This document shows, piece by piece, positions 14,604-28,419 of a DNA stretch of 64,000 nt. The DNA is from Bugula neritina (lineage: Eukaryota; Bryozoa; Gymnolaemata; Cheilostomatida; Bugulidae): NCBI GenBank assembly GCA_964035545.1, contig OZ037769.1, positions 3,565,001 through 3,629,000 on the forward strand. The letters run 5' to 3'. Both the position numbers and the translations under genes were made by a program. Each line of letters begins with the position of its first letter. The stretch's first letter is position 1. A model generated the notes under the pieces. That model was not told the DNA's origin and did no database searches. It saw only the letters and a list, made by a program, of their open reading frames with translations.

Positions 14604-14924
14604 ACAATTATTCTCTTAAAAAGTGCTAATACTAGCGAAAAATTATTTTAGGTTTTTTGACCTGCTATTCTAATTATATTGAGTTTTATTCCAAAGGGCC
14701 AGTTGTTAAAGCTGAAAGTATAATCTGAATGAACAAGAGTCAAATAGATATTAGCATGTTATTGTAGAGATACAAAATCTGGTTGCAAACAATCCATGTG
14801 ATATTTATAGCTAAAGCTAATGTTTATTGCAAAGTGCTTCATACATTTCATGTCTAAATGTTATACTTGAACTTGTTTTGCTTCCATACTTAATGTTATA
14901 ACTGAACTTGTAATGAACTACATT

Positions 14925-16125
<1,201 letters not shown>

Positions 16126-16148
16126 ATAACTCAACCACTCAACTCACA

Positions 16149-16156
16149 CTTTTATA
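16149..16156 (-). promoter_or_regulatory. TATA box of copy A
   Basis: TATAAAAG on the minus strand inside a block conserved in all intact copies (GATTCCAGAG before it, TGTGAGTTGAGTG after it). A start about 30 nt downstream is inferred. Confidence 0.65.
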
Positions 16157-16164
16157 CTCTGGAA

Positions 16165-17639
16165 TCTAACACAGCCTCATAGCTTTGTGCTTTCAGAACA
16201 ATTAAAAGCTTTTTTTATCCTTCAGTGACATAAGCATAAAGCTAAGAAATCTGACTAAGTAAAACTAAACACTGAAAATGTGAAGTGAAAATAGCTGAAT
16301 ATGTAAAGCTAAAAGCTGAAAAAATTAAGGAAAACTCTGTTTGTCATATCCTTGACTTGAAACTTTAATTTTCTCACGAAAAATAATTTTGAAAATTTTA
16401 TTGATGCTTCTTCGTAAGCTTTTAGTTACTAATAACATTATTTTTATTGAGAAATATTTATTAAAATCTACCATGTAAAAGATTTAAAGTTATTTGGGTA
16501 ATTACATAGTTTGCCTATTTCTATTAACTCAACCATATTGTTTACAAACTATAAGTAAATGATGTTGAAGCTTTCGCCATTAACAAAACACCAATTCCCC
16601 TCTATGGGTTTGTGAAAAAATCAATTACTAAATGTTATTCCTTATACATACAATAATTTCTTTTTTATTAATTTTTTATAAATTATCATATAATAATCAT
16701 ATAAGTTTGTAATTCAAGCTCATGGTTATATTGAACTTGCATTTGGTCAAAAGGAAAACATTTAATTAGTCAAACTCAGAACAAACTGGTAGATATAGTA
16801 AAAACTAAACAAATCAGCTGCATATTGCGTATTCTTATTCAATAGAGATGGTTTCTTTTACCAGTCACACCAGGGAGTTGAAGGTTACACACAGACTGTA
16901 TTTTATCTATTGAATGGTTAAACTGAAATATTTACCTTCAACTCCATTTATATAATATAAATAGATTTCAATAATATTCAAATAAATTGCACATAAAATA
17001 CATATACTTATACTGTACTAAAATAAATAGATAGCATCTAATTGGGATGACACTGCTCTATCATGTGACTGGTGAAAGAATTCATCTCCTTTAATTGAGA
17101 TGTTAATCAATGAATAGCACAATATTTGAACTCTGACTATATATATCTGCCAATGTGGCCTAAAATTTAGTTAATTATATATTTTCCTTATGATCAAATG
17201 CATTTTCACTACAATCATGCGCTTAAATTCCATTATTATATCATAATTATTTATAATTACAGTATTATATGTTTATTTATTAATATTTATTGAAGAAGTA
17301 GGTCATTGGAAATTTTGTGGTTAAAATTTGCTGTTGAAATAAAAATATTGTGGTAGATTTTTCTGAAATATGTTTAGGAAGAAAATGAATGATTTCTTTT
17401 CTTAAAACCAAAACAAAGTTTCCATATGTTGCACTAACTTCAAAGTTTACATACATCAGTAGTATATTGCATAAGCAACACAGCTTCAGTGCATATAGAC
17501 GAGGCCTTTACTATTAACCTAATAATTTAAATTTGTTCTCATGTCATGATTTGAAAAGGATTTCCCAATCAAAATTAAAATTTAACAACAAAGTAGCACA
17601 ATTAATATTTCCACAAAATCTTTTTAGATTTAAAAGTTG
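16165..17639. other. Spacer between copy A and gutted copy F
   Basis: No gene seen. Segments around 16836-17160 are present in inverted order at about 20830-21010, for example TTTACCAGTCACACCAGGGA against the complement of the 20.9 kb region. This spacer therefore belongs to the palindromic duplications. Confidence 0.6.
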
Positions 17640-17965
17640 AAATTCAACTATGAAAGTTATGGAAAAAAGAGAAGATTACAGCATATTACAGCTGTTAGCT
17701 TTTCATATTCAGCTATTTTCACTTTGTATTTTCAGTGTCTAGCCTTACAAAGCCAGTTTTCTTGGCTCTGTGTTTATGTCACTGAAGGATACAGAGCTTA
17801 ATTGTGATTGCAGATTGCAAAGTCTACAATAACATGATTAATTATCTATATGACTCTTGTTACATGCAAATTGCTCTCAGCTTTAACAATTGGGCCTTTT
17901 AAATAAAATTCAATATAATTAGAATGGCAGGTAAAAAGGCTCGAAATAATTCTTCACTAGTATCA
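17640..17965 (+). pseudogene. Gutted copy F of the small spliced family
   Basis: 17640-17800 matches the region upstream of the TATA box in copy E (CAGCTATTTTCACTTT, then GTGTTTATGTCACTGAAGGA). The match breaks just before the TATA box and exon 1. From about 17815 the sequence is the complement of the 3' flank found at 14640-14790. The transcribed body has thus been removed between promoter and 3' flank. Confidence 0.65.
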
Positions 17966-18379
17966 GCACTTTTAAAAAGTTTGCTAGAATAATTTGATGA
18001 ATAATCAAAAATCTTTAAGCTGTTTTTCGGGAAAACAATAGAAACCATCTCTCCATGTATAAATGCATTATTGATAGAACAAGCTCTTTACTACTCATTC
18101 AATATTGTGGATAGATTACTCCAAATATTTTGAGGCAAAGCTTAAAAGTTATAAGTAAAAAATGCACATAGGTGAGTAAAATATTTAGAGTTATCCTCTT
18201 ACAGAGTTATCTCTTTTAGTAGTCTATTTGGCAGAGTAGTGTAGCTACCAAGTACCAATCTCTTTTTAACAATTGCCTAAAATCTATTTTAACAAAGGGT
18301 GTTCAACTCTATTACACATTGCAATGAATATAGAGAAATATAATTACAAATTTGAATTATCATGTGATATGTTTTATAG

Positions 18380-18608
18380 GAAGGAAGGGTATTCACTCAA
18401 TACAACAATAGATACATTAAGGAAAGTTCTCTCAAGTAAAGGTAGCATAGCCACAGATTCTACAGCTAGAACAGCGGGGCTCATAACCCCAGCCTCAGTG
18501 CCTGAGTTCTCTATTCCAGTGACAGGAAAGTCTTGCCGGATTGTTCAAACTGGTTTATCTCAAAGTTTTGATGACGACATGGTTCTGCACACAGCAACTA
18601 AACCAAAG
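18380..18608 (+). pseudogene. Orphan first coding exon of the double-C2 gene (third copy)
   Basis: Matches exon 9592-9818, including both splice sites and about 350 bp of following intron, up to the (AT)n at 18991. After that the array copy B follows and no C2 exons are found. The ATG used in copy 2 is AGG here, and the matching frame has a TAG a few codons later. An indel (near 18416-18440) puts the rest ([20 protein letters not shown]) in another frame. It is a remnant unless used as an alternative exon by another promoter. Confidence 0.7.
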
Positions 18609-18985
18609 GTAAGATAACTCCTAATTGTGCCATCTTACATGTTAGTTTAAAGAATCTGAATTTGTAATACAATATTTTACAATGCCATATTAATATAATG
18701 CTAAAATAAAATGTAGTATTGAAATTATATACTTTGTAATTGCGAATATTTGGATTTTAATCTTAATGTATGTTGCATATAATATATATAATTTTTTAGG
18801 AATGAAGACTAATAATTGAAGTATGAAACATCTCTCAATTAAGCTAATTTTGCTGTTGTTAAATTAAATTTATTTGAATGAGGATAAAAACATGCAATAA
18901 ATACTTGTCTTTGTGTTGTGGAGGATTTTTGATTAACATTTGCAATATAATAATGCATGTATATAATTATATACTAGCAAAGAAG

Positions 18986-18990
<5 letters not shown>

Positions 18991-19069
<79 letters not shown>
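18991..19069. repeat. (AT)n microsatellite
   Basis: Pure AT dinucleotide tract between the broken third C2 exon and array copy B. Confidence 0.95.
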
Positions 19070-19075
<6 letters not shown>

Positions 19076-19139
19076 TATTAATGCAACTTTATTTATTCCA
19101 ATATTTAATGCTTATATATTTAAATGAACCTGTTATAAA

Positions 19140-20050
19140 TTACATTGGGATTCACTTTATAAATATGCATTTATTTAGTGAAATTTTTAACTCTCAAACT
19201 AAGAATCAGAAAGCAAAGCATACAACATCAAATAAATTACCGGATCTTCAAAGATGGAAATAAAAAAATCGTATACAAAAATAATTCTTATGTACAGCTT
19301 CAGATCGGATCTCTTTATGTACAGTTGATGAGATCCGATGAAGATTATATAGCATGATGCACTGTAATGTTTTACTTCTCAGCTCTGGTTCTTTATTTGC
19401 TGTGTCCATACTTAACATCATTTCAGTTTAGAAAGGTGGTTTTTTTCATTCAAAATTCCTGTAAAATACAACTAAAGTGTGTATATACACAGCCCAGATA
19501 AAGTTGCATAATGCATGCATGCAGTGATAAACTAGTTTAGCTGCAATTGTACTATCACAAATTTACAAAACAGTATTAAATTAGTTCACATTAATTTAAC
19601 CTACATTGCTCAGATGCACTAAAGGTAAGTGACATCATACTGTACTGGATTTCCATCAGCAAACTTCTTTAAATGCTGCCAAAAGCTGGAAGTCCTGGTA
19701 GAGGAATCTAAAATCAAGTATAATTATTACTAATACTATCAAATGCAATATACTAACTTTCCATATACAATATTCAGCCTATATAATACTATTATATATA
19801 GTAATACAACATACAATGAATATAACATATGTATGCAATTTATACACAGGTATAATGCCCTATATAGGTTATATACAATATTTACAAATATAATATAACA
19901 CACAAGTCAACAACTAGTATATTACGCACTGAATATTACATACAATAAATATATAATATAGATACTATGCTTACCATTCACAGCTCTTCAGGAACCCAAT
20001 ACATCCCACATCTACATGAGATTATAACTTGTAAATCTCAACTCCAGTCT
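19140..20050 (-). ncRNA. Small spliced transcript family, copy B
   Basis: Exon 1 ends at 19975 (ATG|gtaag), exon 2 is 19707-19601 (107 nt), exon 3 starts at 19458, and AATAAA is at 19175-19170 (minus). The exon 1/2 junction frame reads MIPLPGLPAFGSI then stop. Exon 2 into exon 3 has another mini-frame of 22 codons (MEIQYSMMSL...) that is not kept in the other copies. Exon 3 contains a near-palindrome ATCGGATCTC/GAGATCCGAT (about 19302-19337). On the opposite strand exon 3 has an open frame of about 60 codons resembling that of copy E. Confidence 0.55.
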
Positions 20051-20074
20051 CATAACTCAATCACTCAACTCACA

Positions 20075-20082
20075 CTTTTATA
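20075..20082 (-). promoter_or_regulatory. TATA box of copy B
   Basis: TATAAAAG on the minus strand in the same conserved context. It faces the promoter of copy C about 2 kb away. Confidence 0.65.
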
Positions 20083-20139
20083 CTCTGGAATCTAACACAG
20101 CCTCATAGCTTTGTGCTTTCAGAACAATTAAAACCTCTG

Positions 20140-21980
20140 CATCCTTCAGTGACATAAACACAAATTCCCTAAGAAAGCTGACTAAGTAAAGTTAAACACT
20201 GAAAATGTGAAGTGAAAATGGCTACAAATCTGGAACTAAAAGCTGAACAATTTAAAAAAAGCATAACCTTCAAAGCAAACAGCAAAAATTTGCTGTGTCT
20301 CTTTTCTTTTTTTTCAAAACTTTTACAGTTTAATTTTAAATTGAGTAGTGTGTAAAGACTTTTAAAAATATTTGCTTCTGTTTGTCATAAATTTTAATCT
20401 ATATTGAACAATCTCTTTTAAATCTTATTAATATGAAAGAGATTGAAAATTACTATGTTAATAGTATATATTATGACCCTTTCTATATGCACTGAAGCTG
20501 TGTTGCTTTTGCAATACTACTGATGTATACATGTAAACTGTGAAGTTAGTGCAACATATGGAAACTCTGTTTTGGTTTTAAAAAAGAAACCCCTCATTTC
20601 CTTCCTATAAATAATTAAAAAAACATCAACCACAATATTGTGTTATTTCAACAGCAACTTTTAACCACAAAATTTCCAATGACTAATTTTTCACCAAATA
20701 TTAGTAAATAATCATAATACTGTATTTATAAATAATTATATAATAATAAAATTCAAACACATTGTTGTAGTGCAAATGCATTCAATCATTTCAGGAAAAT
20801 ATATAATTTACAAAGTTTTTGCCACTTTGGCAGATATAGTCTGAATTCAAATAATGTGCTATTCATTGATTGAAATTTCAATTAAGGTAGATGACTTCTT
20901 TTACCAGTCACATGATGGAGTTGAAGGTAAATATATCAGTTTAAAAATTCCGTAGATAAAAGACAGACTGTGTGTAACCATCAACCCCCCTGGTGTGACG
21001 GGTAAAAAATCGTCTCTATTGAATAAAAATTTTCAAAATATGCAACAGAAAATTTTAATTATCTACCAGATTTGCCTAATTACCAAATTACATATATGTT
21101 TTCCAATTGTGAGTTGATGTAACTTCAATACCACTGTGCGCTTGAATTGGATCATTATACAATTATTTATAATTATTATGTCACTATAATTTATTAAAAC
21201 TTAAAAGAAAAAAAATTGTTGCATGTAGGCTATAAGAAATAACACATTGTGATTAATTTTTTTTCACAAAGTTATGGAACGGGATTGGTCCATGATCCAC
21301 CTGCTCGTAAACACCTTGGTTGAGTGCATTGAGAGAGGTAAAAGTTAGAATTAGCCAAATAAAAAGCGTTTGGATGAATTGCCAAGGCATACGATGCTAA
21401 CCAAAGGTTTTATCCTAGATAGACGATCTTAATCCCAGTTAGACATATGCAGTAATATACCTATATATACCTCTATATAGCTGTTGTATTGATTGCTAAT
21501 TTAGCTATAGCTAATAATATAAATTATTTGGAATAATAGTTCAATTTTCATGGATTTGGGTGAGACAACAAGCATTAATAGGTTAATAATAGATATTGCA
21601 AATCATAGGAATTTATTTAATTTCATGTGCTTAATAACAAGCAATTAATCCAAGTTAATTTAAACACATATTCCAATAATACTTTAAAAATTGCACATAA
21701 AATGTATAAAATTGTACCAAAAATAAATTAATATAGTCTCGCTGGGAATCGTCTATGTGAGAAGTGGGAAATCTAGCCTATAGTGTCTATTTGGGATGAC
21801 ACTTAACCAAATAACTTCTAATCTTCACATATTGGGATTTACAAGATATTTCTTAATAAAAGTATTTTTATTAGTAACTAAAAATATAAGAAGAATTAGC
21901 AAAAAAAGTTTTCAAATGTTTTTGTCATGAAAAAATTAAAATTTTAGGTCAACAAAATGAAAAGCAGAGTTTCCCTTAAC
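20140..21980. other. Spacer between head-to-head copies B and C
   Basis: No gene seen. It contains imperfect inverted similarity to 16.8-17.2 kb and the upstream elements of copy C (about 21900-22087). Confidence 0.6.
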
Positions 21981-22087
21981 TTTTTTAGATTTTAGATTTC
22001 TTGGCTTTGTGTTTATGTTACTGAAAGATGAAAAGCTTTTAATTGTTCTGAAAGCACAAAGCTATGAGGCTGTGTTAGATTCCAGAG

Positions 22088-22095
22088 TATAAAAG
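22088..22095 (+). promoter_or_regulatory. TATA box of copy C
   Basis: TATAAAAG preceded by AGATTCCAGAG. The upstream conserved block AAGCACAAAGCTATGAGGCT is at 22054-22073. Confidence 0.65.
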
Positions 22096-22117
22096 TGTGA
22101 GTTGAGTGGTTGAGTTA

Positions 22118-23010
22118 TGAGACTGGAGTTGAGATTTACAAGTTATAATCTCATGTAGATGTGGGATGTATTGGGTTCCTAAAGAGCTGTGAATGGTAAG
22201 TGCATGTATAACAATATATTCATTATGTATAGTATTCATTGTAATATACTGGTTGTTGACTTGTGTGTTACTAAATATGTGTAAACATTATATATAGCTA
22301 TATATTGTATACCTATATATATGTATATACTGCAGAAATTTATTATATACATTATTATATATTATCATATAATATATTATATTATATACACTGCATATTA
22401 TATATATACTTAGTATAATGCATATGGTTGCCTAATTACTGATATATTTAATTTTAGATTCCTCTACCAGGACTTCCAGCTTTTGGCAGCATTTAAAGAA
22501 GTTTGCTGATGGCACTCCAGTACAGTATGATGCTATTTGCCTTTAGGTAGGTTAACCTAAATTGAAATAATTTAATATGTTGTTTTGTAAATCAATGATT
22601 GTGCAATTATTATCAACGTTCCAGTGCATGACTGCACTATTAAATTATATCTGAACTACATTATACATTACACTTCAGCTGTATTTTACAGGAATCTGGA
22701 ATCTTGTAACAAGCTAAAAACATTCCAAACAGAGATGATAATAACTATGGATACAATAGCAAATAAAGAACTTGATCTGAGAAGCCCCTTGCAAAAGATT
22801 AATATTTCTATTAACTTCCTCGGACCTCATCAACTGTACATAAAGAGATCTGATTTGAAGCTGTACATAAGAGTTTATTTTTGTATACGACTTTTTTTAT
22901 TTCCAACTTTGAAGATCTGGTAATTTATTTGATGTTGTATACATTGCTTTCTGATTCTTAGTTTGAGAGTTGAAAATTTCACTGAATAAATGCATATTTA
23001 TAAAGTGACT
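22118..23010 (+). ncRNA. Small spliced transcript family, copy C
   Basis: Exon 1 about 22118-22195, exon 2 from 22458 to 22546 or 22550, exon 3 from 22692, AATAAA at 22985-22990. Exon 2 lost about 14 bases near its end compared with the other copies (CTTTAGGTAGGTTAAC), so the donor is ambiguous. The junction-spanning frame is again MIPLPGLPAFGSI. The antisense frame of exon 3 is broken by a one-base insertion. Confidence 0.55.
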
Positions 23011-23019
23011 CACCATGTG

Positions 23020-24050
23020 TAGTTCATTACAAGTCAAATTATCTAGCAGTAATATTTAAACAAAACAAGTTGCAATATATTGTAATTAAAAGCACAGATA
23101 ATCTTCATATTGCATGCACAAAACTGCATACACGCTTTTTGCATTCAGGTTTAGTACCACGGCAATAAAATGCTTGTATCTATATATGTATATACCTATA
23201 GCCATGGGACTTGTTGTAGGCCTACTAGCCCCCTTCTCTAAATCGTGCTTGAAACATTATACTAGAGTCAAGATATATTATGACATTCCTTTGGGCTGCT
23301 CTGTAAAGTGCCACATTCTCCGCGGCCAGCTCTGCCAGAACAGATGGTCCAATCAGCAGCCATCTTGCCTATATTAGGAGGCTATATCAAGCATCCAATC
23401 ACGCTGGGCTACTGGAGATATTATTGTGATAATTACCCATGTATACAATCTCCATCAATTATAATTGTTTTGTTGCGATATGTGATATTATAATACTTTT
23501 GGCTTATTCGCTCTGCACCAGTTCAAGTTTCATTCTCTTTCTAGTGCACTTAATGCAAAGAGTTATTTTCTAGCATTGCAACACACACTCATAACCCACA
23601 ATTATAGTAGCTGAAAAACTACAACACTACCACACAGTTTTTTTGCATATTATAATTTTTAAGTTATTAGAGTAAATTAGTTATAATTTTAGAATTTATA
23701 ATAAGTGAATATAGTAAACTTAGTTCTTTATATCAATTATAGTGTATTTCAAACTTGCTTAGTGAAACCTTATTATATTGGGCTGTTTTTTGCCTACCAT
23801 TCTAATTAGATTAAGTTTTGTTGCAATAGCCCATCTGTTGAAGGTTAAAATTAATCTGCATGTAACGTAAGGCAGAGATATAAGCATGCTATTGTAGAGG
23901 CACAAAACCTGGTTGCAAGATGTTAGTATGAAGTTCAGATGAAGCTAATGTTGGCATGCAAGATGCTTTAACCTTTTTATGCTTTAATATAATTATTATT
24001 GCAACTTCTTTTGTTTCAATATTAATTAATGTGGTAACTGAACTTGTAAT
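23020..24050. other. Spacer between copies C and D
   Basis: The two open frames at 23114-23493 look like chance. 23760-24000 is the shared 3' flank of the array unit (compare 14650-14830). Confidence 0.55.
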
Positions 24051-24059
24051 AAACTACAC

Positions 24060-25085
24060 TTGGGAGTCACTTTATAAATATGCATTTATTCAGTGAATTT
24101 TTTAACTCTCAAACTAAGAATCAGAAAGCAAAATGCAACATCAAATAAAATACCTGATATTCAAAGTTAAAACTAACAAAGTTGCATACAAAAATAATTC
24201 TTATATATACAGCTTCAGATCGGATCTCCTAGTTATGTACAGTTTATGAGTTCCGATGAAGATAATAGAAATCTTTTAACTGTGCTTCAAGTAACTTTTC
24301 AGGTCGGATTCTTTATTTGCTGTGGCCATGCTTAATCACCATCTTTGTTTAGAAAGCTCAAGTTTTTTACATTCTAACTTCCTGTAAAATACAGCTAAAA
24401 TATATGTTATATGTATATATAGTTCAGATGTATTTACATGATACAAATATGCACTGGAAAGTTTTTACCTGTAATTACACGGAACCACCAATTTACAAAA
24501 ATGGATCAATTTATTTTACTTAAACTTAACCTACATTGCTCAGATGACCTAAAGGTATAGTGACATCATACAGTACTGGAGTTCCATCAGCAAACTTCTT
24601 TAAATGCTGCCAAAAGCTGGAAGTCCTGGTAGAGGAATCTAAAATCAAATTTAACAATTATATTAATACAATCTACTGCAATATATACTAATTTTCTATT
24701 CATATATAATATGCAGCATATACAATACTAATATATATATATATATTATATAGTAATTAATATAGCATGCAATGAATATATAATATATGTACAGAATTTA
24801 TACACAAGTATACAATATTGTATATAGGTGTGCAATATATTGTTTATGTACAATATTCGCAGATATAATATAATACATACGTCAACAACCAGTATATTAC
24901 AATGAATACTACATTATATAATAATGTATATATAATTTGTTAACCAGTATATTACACTATAAATAAGCCCAATACTAATCGATATATAATATAGATACTA
25001 TGCTTACCATTCACAGCTCTTCAGGAACCCAATACATCCCACATCTACATGAGATTATAACTTGTAAATCTCAACTCCAGTCTCA
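24060..25085 (-). ncRNA. Small spliced transcript family, copy D
   Basis: Exon 1 ends at 25008, exon 2 is 24638-24531 (108 nt), exon 3 starts at 24381, AATAAA at 24090-24085 (minus). The junction frame (MIPLPGLPAFGSI) is intact, but the antisense frame of exon 3 is disrupted by two indels. The exon 3 hairpin arms have one mismatch here. Confidence 0.55.
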
Positions 25086-25107
25086 TAACTCAATCACTCA
25101 ACTCACA

Positions 25108-25115
25108 CTTTTATA
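25108..25115 (-). promoter_or_regulatory. TATA box of copy D
   Basis: TATAAAAG on the minus strand, facing the promoter of copy E 1.5 kb away. Confidence 0.65.
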
Positions 25116-25219
25116 CTCTGGAATCTAACACAGCCTCATAGCTTTGTGCTTTCATAACAATTAAAAGCTTTTCATCCTTCAGTGACATAAACACAAAGCA
25201 AAGAAAACTGAACATGTAA

Positions 25220-26440
25220 AGCTAAAAGCTGGAAAGAATTAAAACAATTTCTTTTAATTTTCTTCATAACTTTAACATTTTAATTCTTAAATGTCAAAAC
25301 TCAAAAGTTTTTTTGAAAAGTTTTTACTGCATTAGGCTATCAATTCTCAAATAATAATTTTTTTTATTAGGATGTAATTAGTGAATTCTAATATATGCAT
25401 AATATTCAAAATTATGAGGTTAAAATAGCATATGACATGAATTCACACAAAGTATTTTTATTTGGTCAGTTTTAAAGTATGCACTCTACCACGTTGTCCA
25501 CAGGCTATTAAATTATGTTTAAACTTTCTTCATTTTCTATAATTAATCAAAATGCATATAATATGTCATTTCATATACATCAATATCTAATCACAAAAAT
25601 ACAATGATTACGTTCTGATAATGTTTAAAAACACATAATACAGAGAGTTATAAAATAATATAATTTATTTGATTACAAGGATAACGTGTAATTAACCAAA
25701 TTGTTATAGGCAGATTATTTATTGACACACACATGCAAACTATATAGCAGCTTCTAATGCAGCTTATAGTTTCACATAAACATCACCAATAAATAAATAA
25801 ATACGTACCTTATTATTACACTTTATTAACATGGCATCTGCATGAAAACTTTAGCCTACATATAATTTGAATACTTAATCTGGCATTGCATTTTGCAATT
25901 TATTCAACATGTGTGCACAACTCCAAATTAGAAGAGTTTCAAGTTTTGGTCATTGCTACAGAAAGTCTGCAATTACAAGTATTTTAATTTACATTCTGGC
26001 AGCATGTTTCACTTGAATATACTTGCATATATTAGCCAGTTGGACAATGCAGTTCTGCATTCCACTCATTCACTAAACCAAAATAATCTTTGGTAACTGA
26101 GGAAAAAAATATACTTATAAAGATATTTTCAATCAAAGAATATCAAAATCTTTTAATTCTGACAACATGCCTATGCTTCTTAAAATATGGTTAGTCAAAT
26201 TTTTTTTTACTATAATAAGTAATCAAATGCCCCCTTCCACCCTACCACTACGGGCTTTAATTAAATTATATAGTTGTATATTTATATTTAATAGAAAAAC
26301 AATCATTGTATGTTATGTGGCTGAAATTTGATAACATATTATTGTGATTTGTGATTTGGTTAAATTAAAATCCAATTACAAAAATTATAAAATATTGAGA
26401 TGATAGTAGACTTTAGCTGCTATAGCTTTACATATAACAT
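25220..26440. other. Spacer between head-to-head copies D and E
   Basis: AT-rich, no gene. Around 25860-25930 there is a diverged piece resembling the 3' flank of the C2 duplication (compare CATGTGTGCA and CAACTCCAAA at about 3600-3620). Confidence 0.5.
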
Positions 26441-26619
26441 TGTGCTTTGTTAGCTTTTTCAGCTTTTAGTTTTACATATTCAGCTATTTTCACTTTACAT
26501 TTCCAGTGTTTAGCTTTACTTAGCCAGCTTTCTTGGCTTTGTGTTTATGTCACTGAAGGATGTAAAGATTTTAATTGTTCTGAAAGCACAAAGCTATGAG
26601 GCTGTGTTAGATTCCAGAG

Positions 26620-26627
26620 TATAAAAG
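26620..26627 (+). promoter_or_regulatory. TATA box of copy E
   Basis: TATAAAAG. Upstream, 26455-26615 is the best-preserved promoter block, with TGTGTTTATGTCACTGAAGG about 90 bp before the box. Confidence 0.65.
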
Positions 26628-26647
26628 TGTGAGTTGAGTGGCTGAGT

Positions 26648-26824
26648 TATGAGACTGGAGTTGAGATTTACAAGTTATAATCTCATGTAGATGTGGGATG
26701 TATTGGGTTCCTAAAGAGCTGTGAATGGTAAGTATAATATCTATATTATATATTTATTAGTATTGGGCTTATCTACTGTTTGTTGACTTATTATATGTTG
26801 CTATATAAGTGTATATATTGTATA

Positions 26825-26916
<92 letters not shown>

Positions 26917-27645
26917 AACCTTATATATGTATCTACTGCGTACATATATTATATATACATTCTTGTATCATATATATTAGTATTATATACACTGCATGCG
27001 TTATCATGAATACTTAGTATATAATATTTTATTTGGTTGTATTACTGATATATTAAATTTTAGATTCCCTTACCAGGACTTCCAGTTTTTGACGGCACTT
27101 AAAGAAGTTTGCTGATGGAACTCTAGTACAGTATGATGCTGTTTGCCTTTACTGCACCTTAGCAATGTAGGTTAAATTAATGTGAAATAATTTGATCCTT
27201 TTCTTGTGAATTAAAAATTGTACAATTGCAAATACAACAACTTTTTGCATATGTCTGCATTATTAAACTATACATGAACTATATATAATATGGTATAATT
27301 ACACATTAGCTGTGTTTGACAGGAAATTTGGAATGTAGCAAGCTAAAAACTTCTAAACTGAGATAATAAAGATGGATACAATAGCAAATAAAGCACCTGA
27401 CCTGAGAAGCACCCTGAGGCTCATGTTTGAAAGTATTTCTATAAAATCTTCGTCGGACCCCATCAATTGTACATAGAGAGGGTTTCCGATTTGAAGCTGT
27501 ACATAAGAATTATTTTTGTATACCACTTTTTTATTTCCACCTTTGAAGATCCGGTATTTTATTTGATGTTGTTTATATTGCTTTTTGATTCTCAGTTTGA
27601 GAGTGGAAAAATTCACTGAATAAATGCATATTTATAAAGTGACTC
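26648..27645 (+). ncRNA. Small spliced transcript family, copy E
   Basis: Exon 1 about 26648-26727, exon 2 27064-27170 (107 nt), exon 3 from 27323, AATAAA at 27619-27624. The junction frame is MIPLPGLPVFDGT then stop; two of the early differences from the other copies (CCT to CCC, CTA to TTA) are synonymous. The opposite strand of exon 3 has an 87-codon frame (27616-27353) whose N-terminal half matches the antisense frame of copy B. (TA)n fills intron 1. Confidence 0.55.
26827..26913. repeat. (TA)n microsatellite in intron 1 of copy E
   Basis: Uninterrupted TA dinucleotides. Confidence 0.95.
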
Positions 27646-28419
27646 TCTAGTGTAGTTTATTACAAGTTTTGTCATAACATTAAATATTGGAACATAAAGT
27701 TTGCAATATATTATTGTTGCAATGAATAGTCTATGAAGAATTTTGTCAACAATGGCTATAGCTTACACAAAGCTTGACAATCTTCCTCCCATCAGGTTTT
27801 ATACCTCTGCAATAACATGCTTATGTATTTTGACACATGACCCTCATTATCTACAGCTTACATTCTGCTTTGATCATTAATCCTTTGCAATAACACTCAA
27901 TTTACTTAGAATGGCAGGTTAACAGAAACCAAATATGTTTTTTGAAAAGTTTACTAGAACAATCATGAAATAAATAGTTATTATTTTAAGAGGTATCTTG
28001 GGCCTTGGGGGAACAATGGAAGTAATCTAACCAGGTATAAAATACATTGAATAATGATAGAAAGAGCTAAGATCACTATTTATTTATTATGAAATTCAAT
28101 AATATTATTGTTAGTAGACTACTCTAATAGTTGTTATGGCAAAACTTATAAAAGTTGTAACTGAAATAAAACGTGCACGGTTAGGAAACATAATTTGGAG
28201 TTAACCTCTTTCACAGTTGTAATCGCTTTTCGTAGTCTATTCCAATGAATTAAAATACTCCATTGGCTTATTCAGCTACGTAACTACTTAGCGAGTAAAA
28301 TTTTGCACTAAGTTCAATGGTCAAGGTCATTAAGGTTATCGTGATCGTGACGGATCTATCATATTCTTGTATCAAAGCTCATTTCTTAAGAGATTATCAT
28401 TTGAAATTGTGCTTTTGTT

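Noticed and set aside
22624-22923. 99-codon plus-strand frame in array copy C
   Set aside because: It spans an intron end and exon 3 and is not conserved in the other copies.
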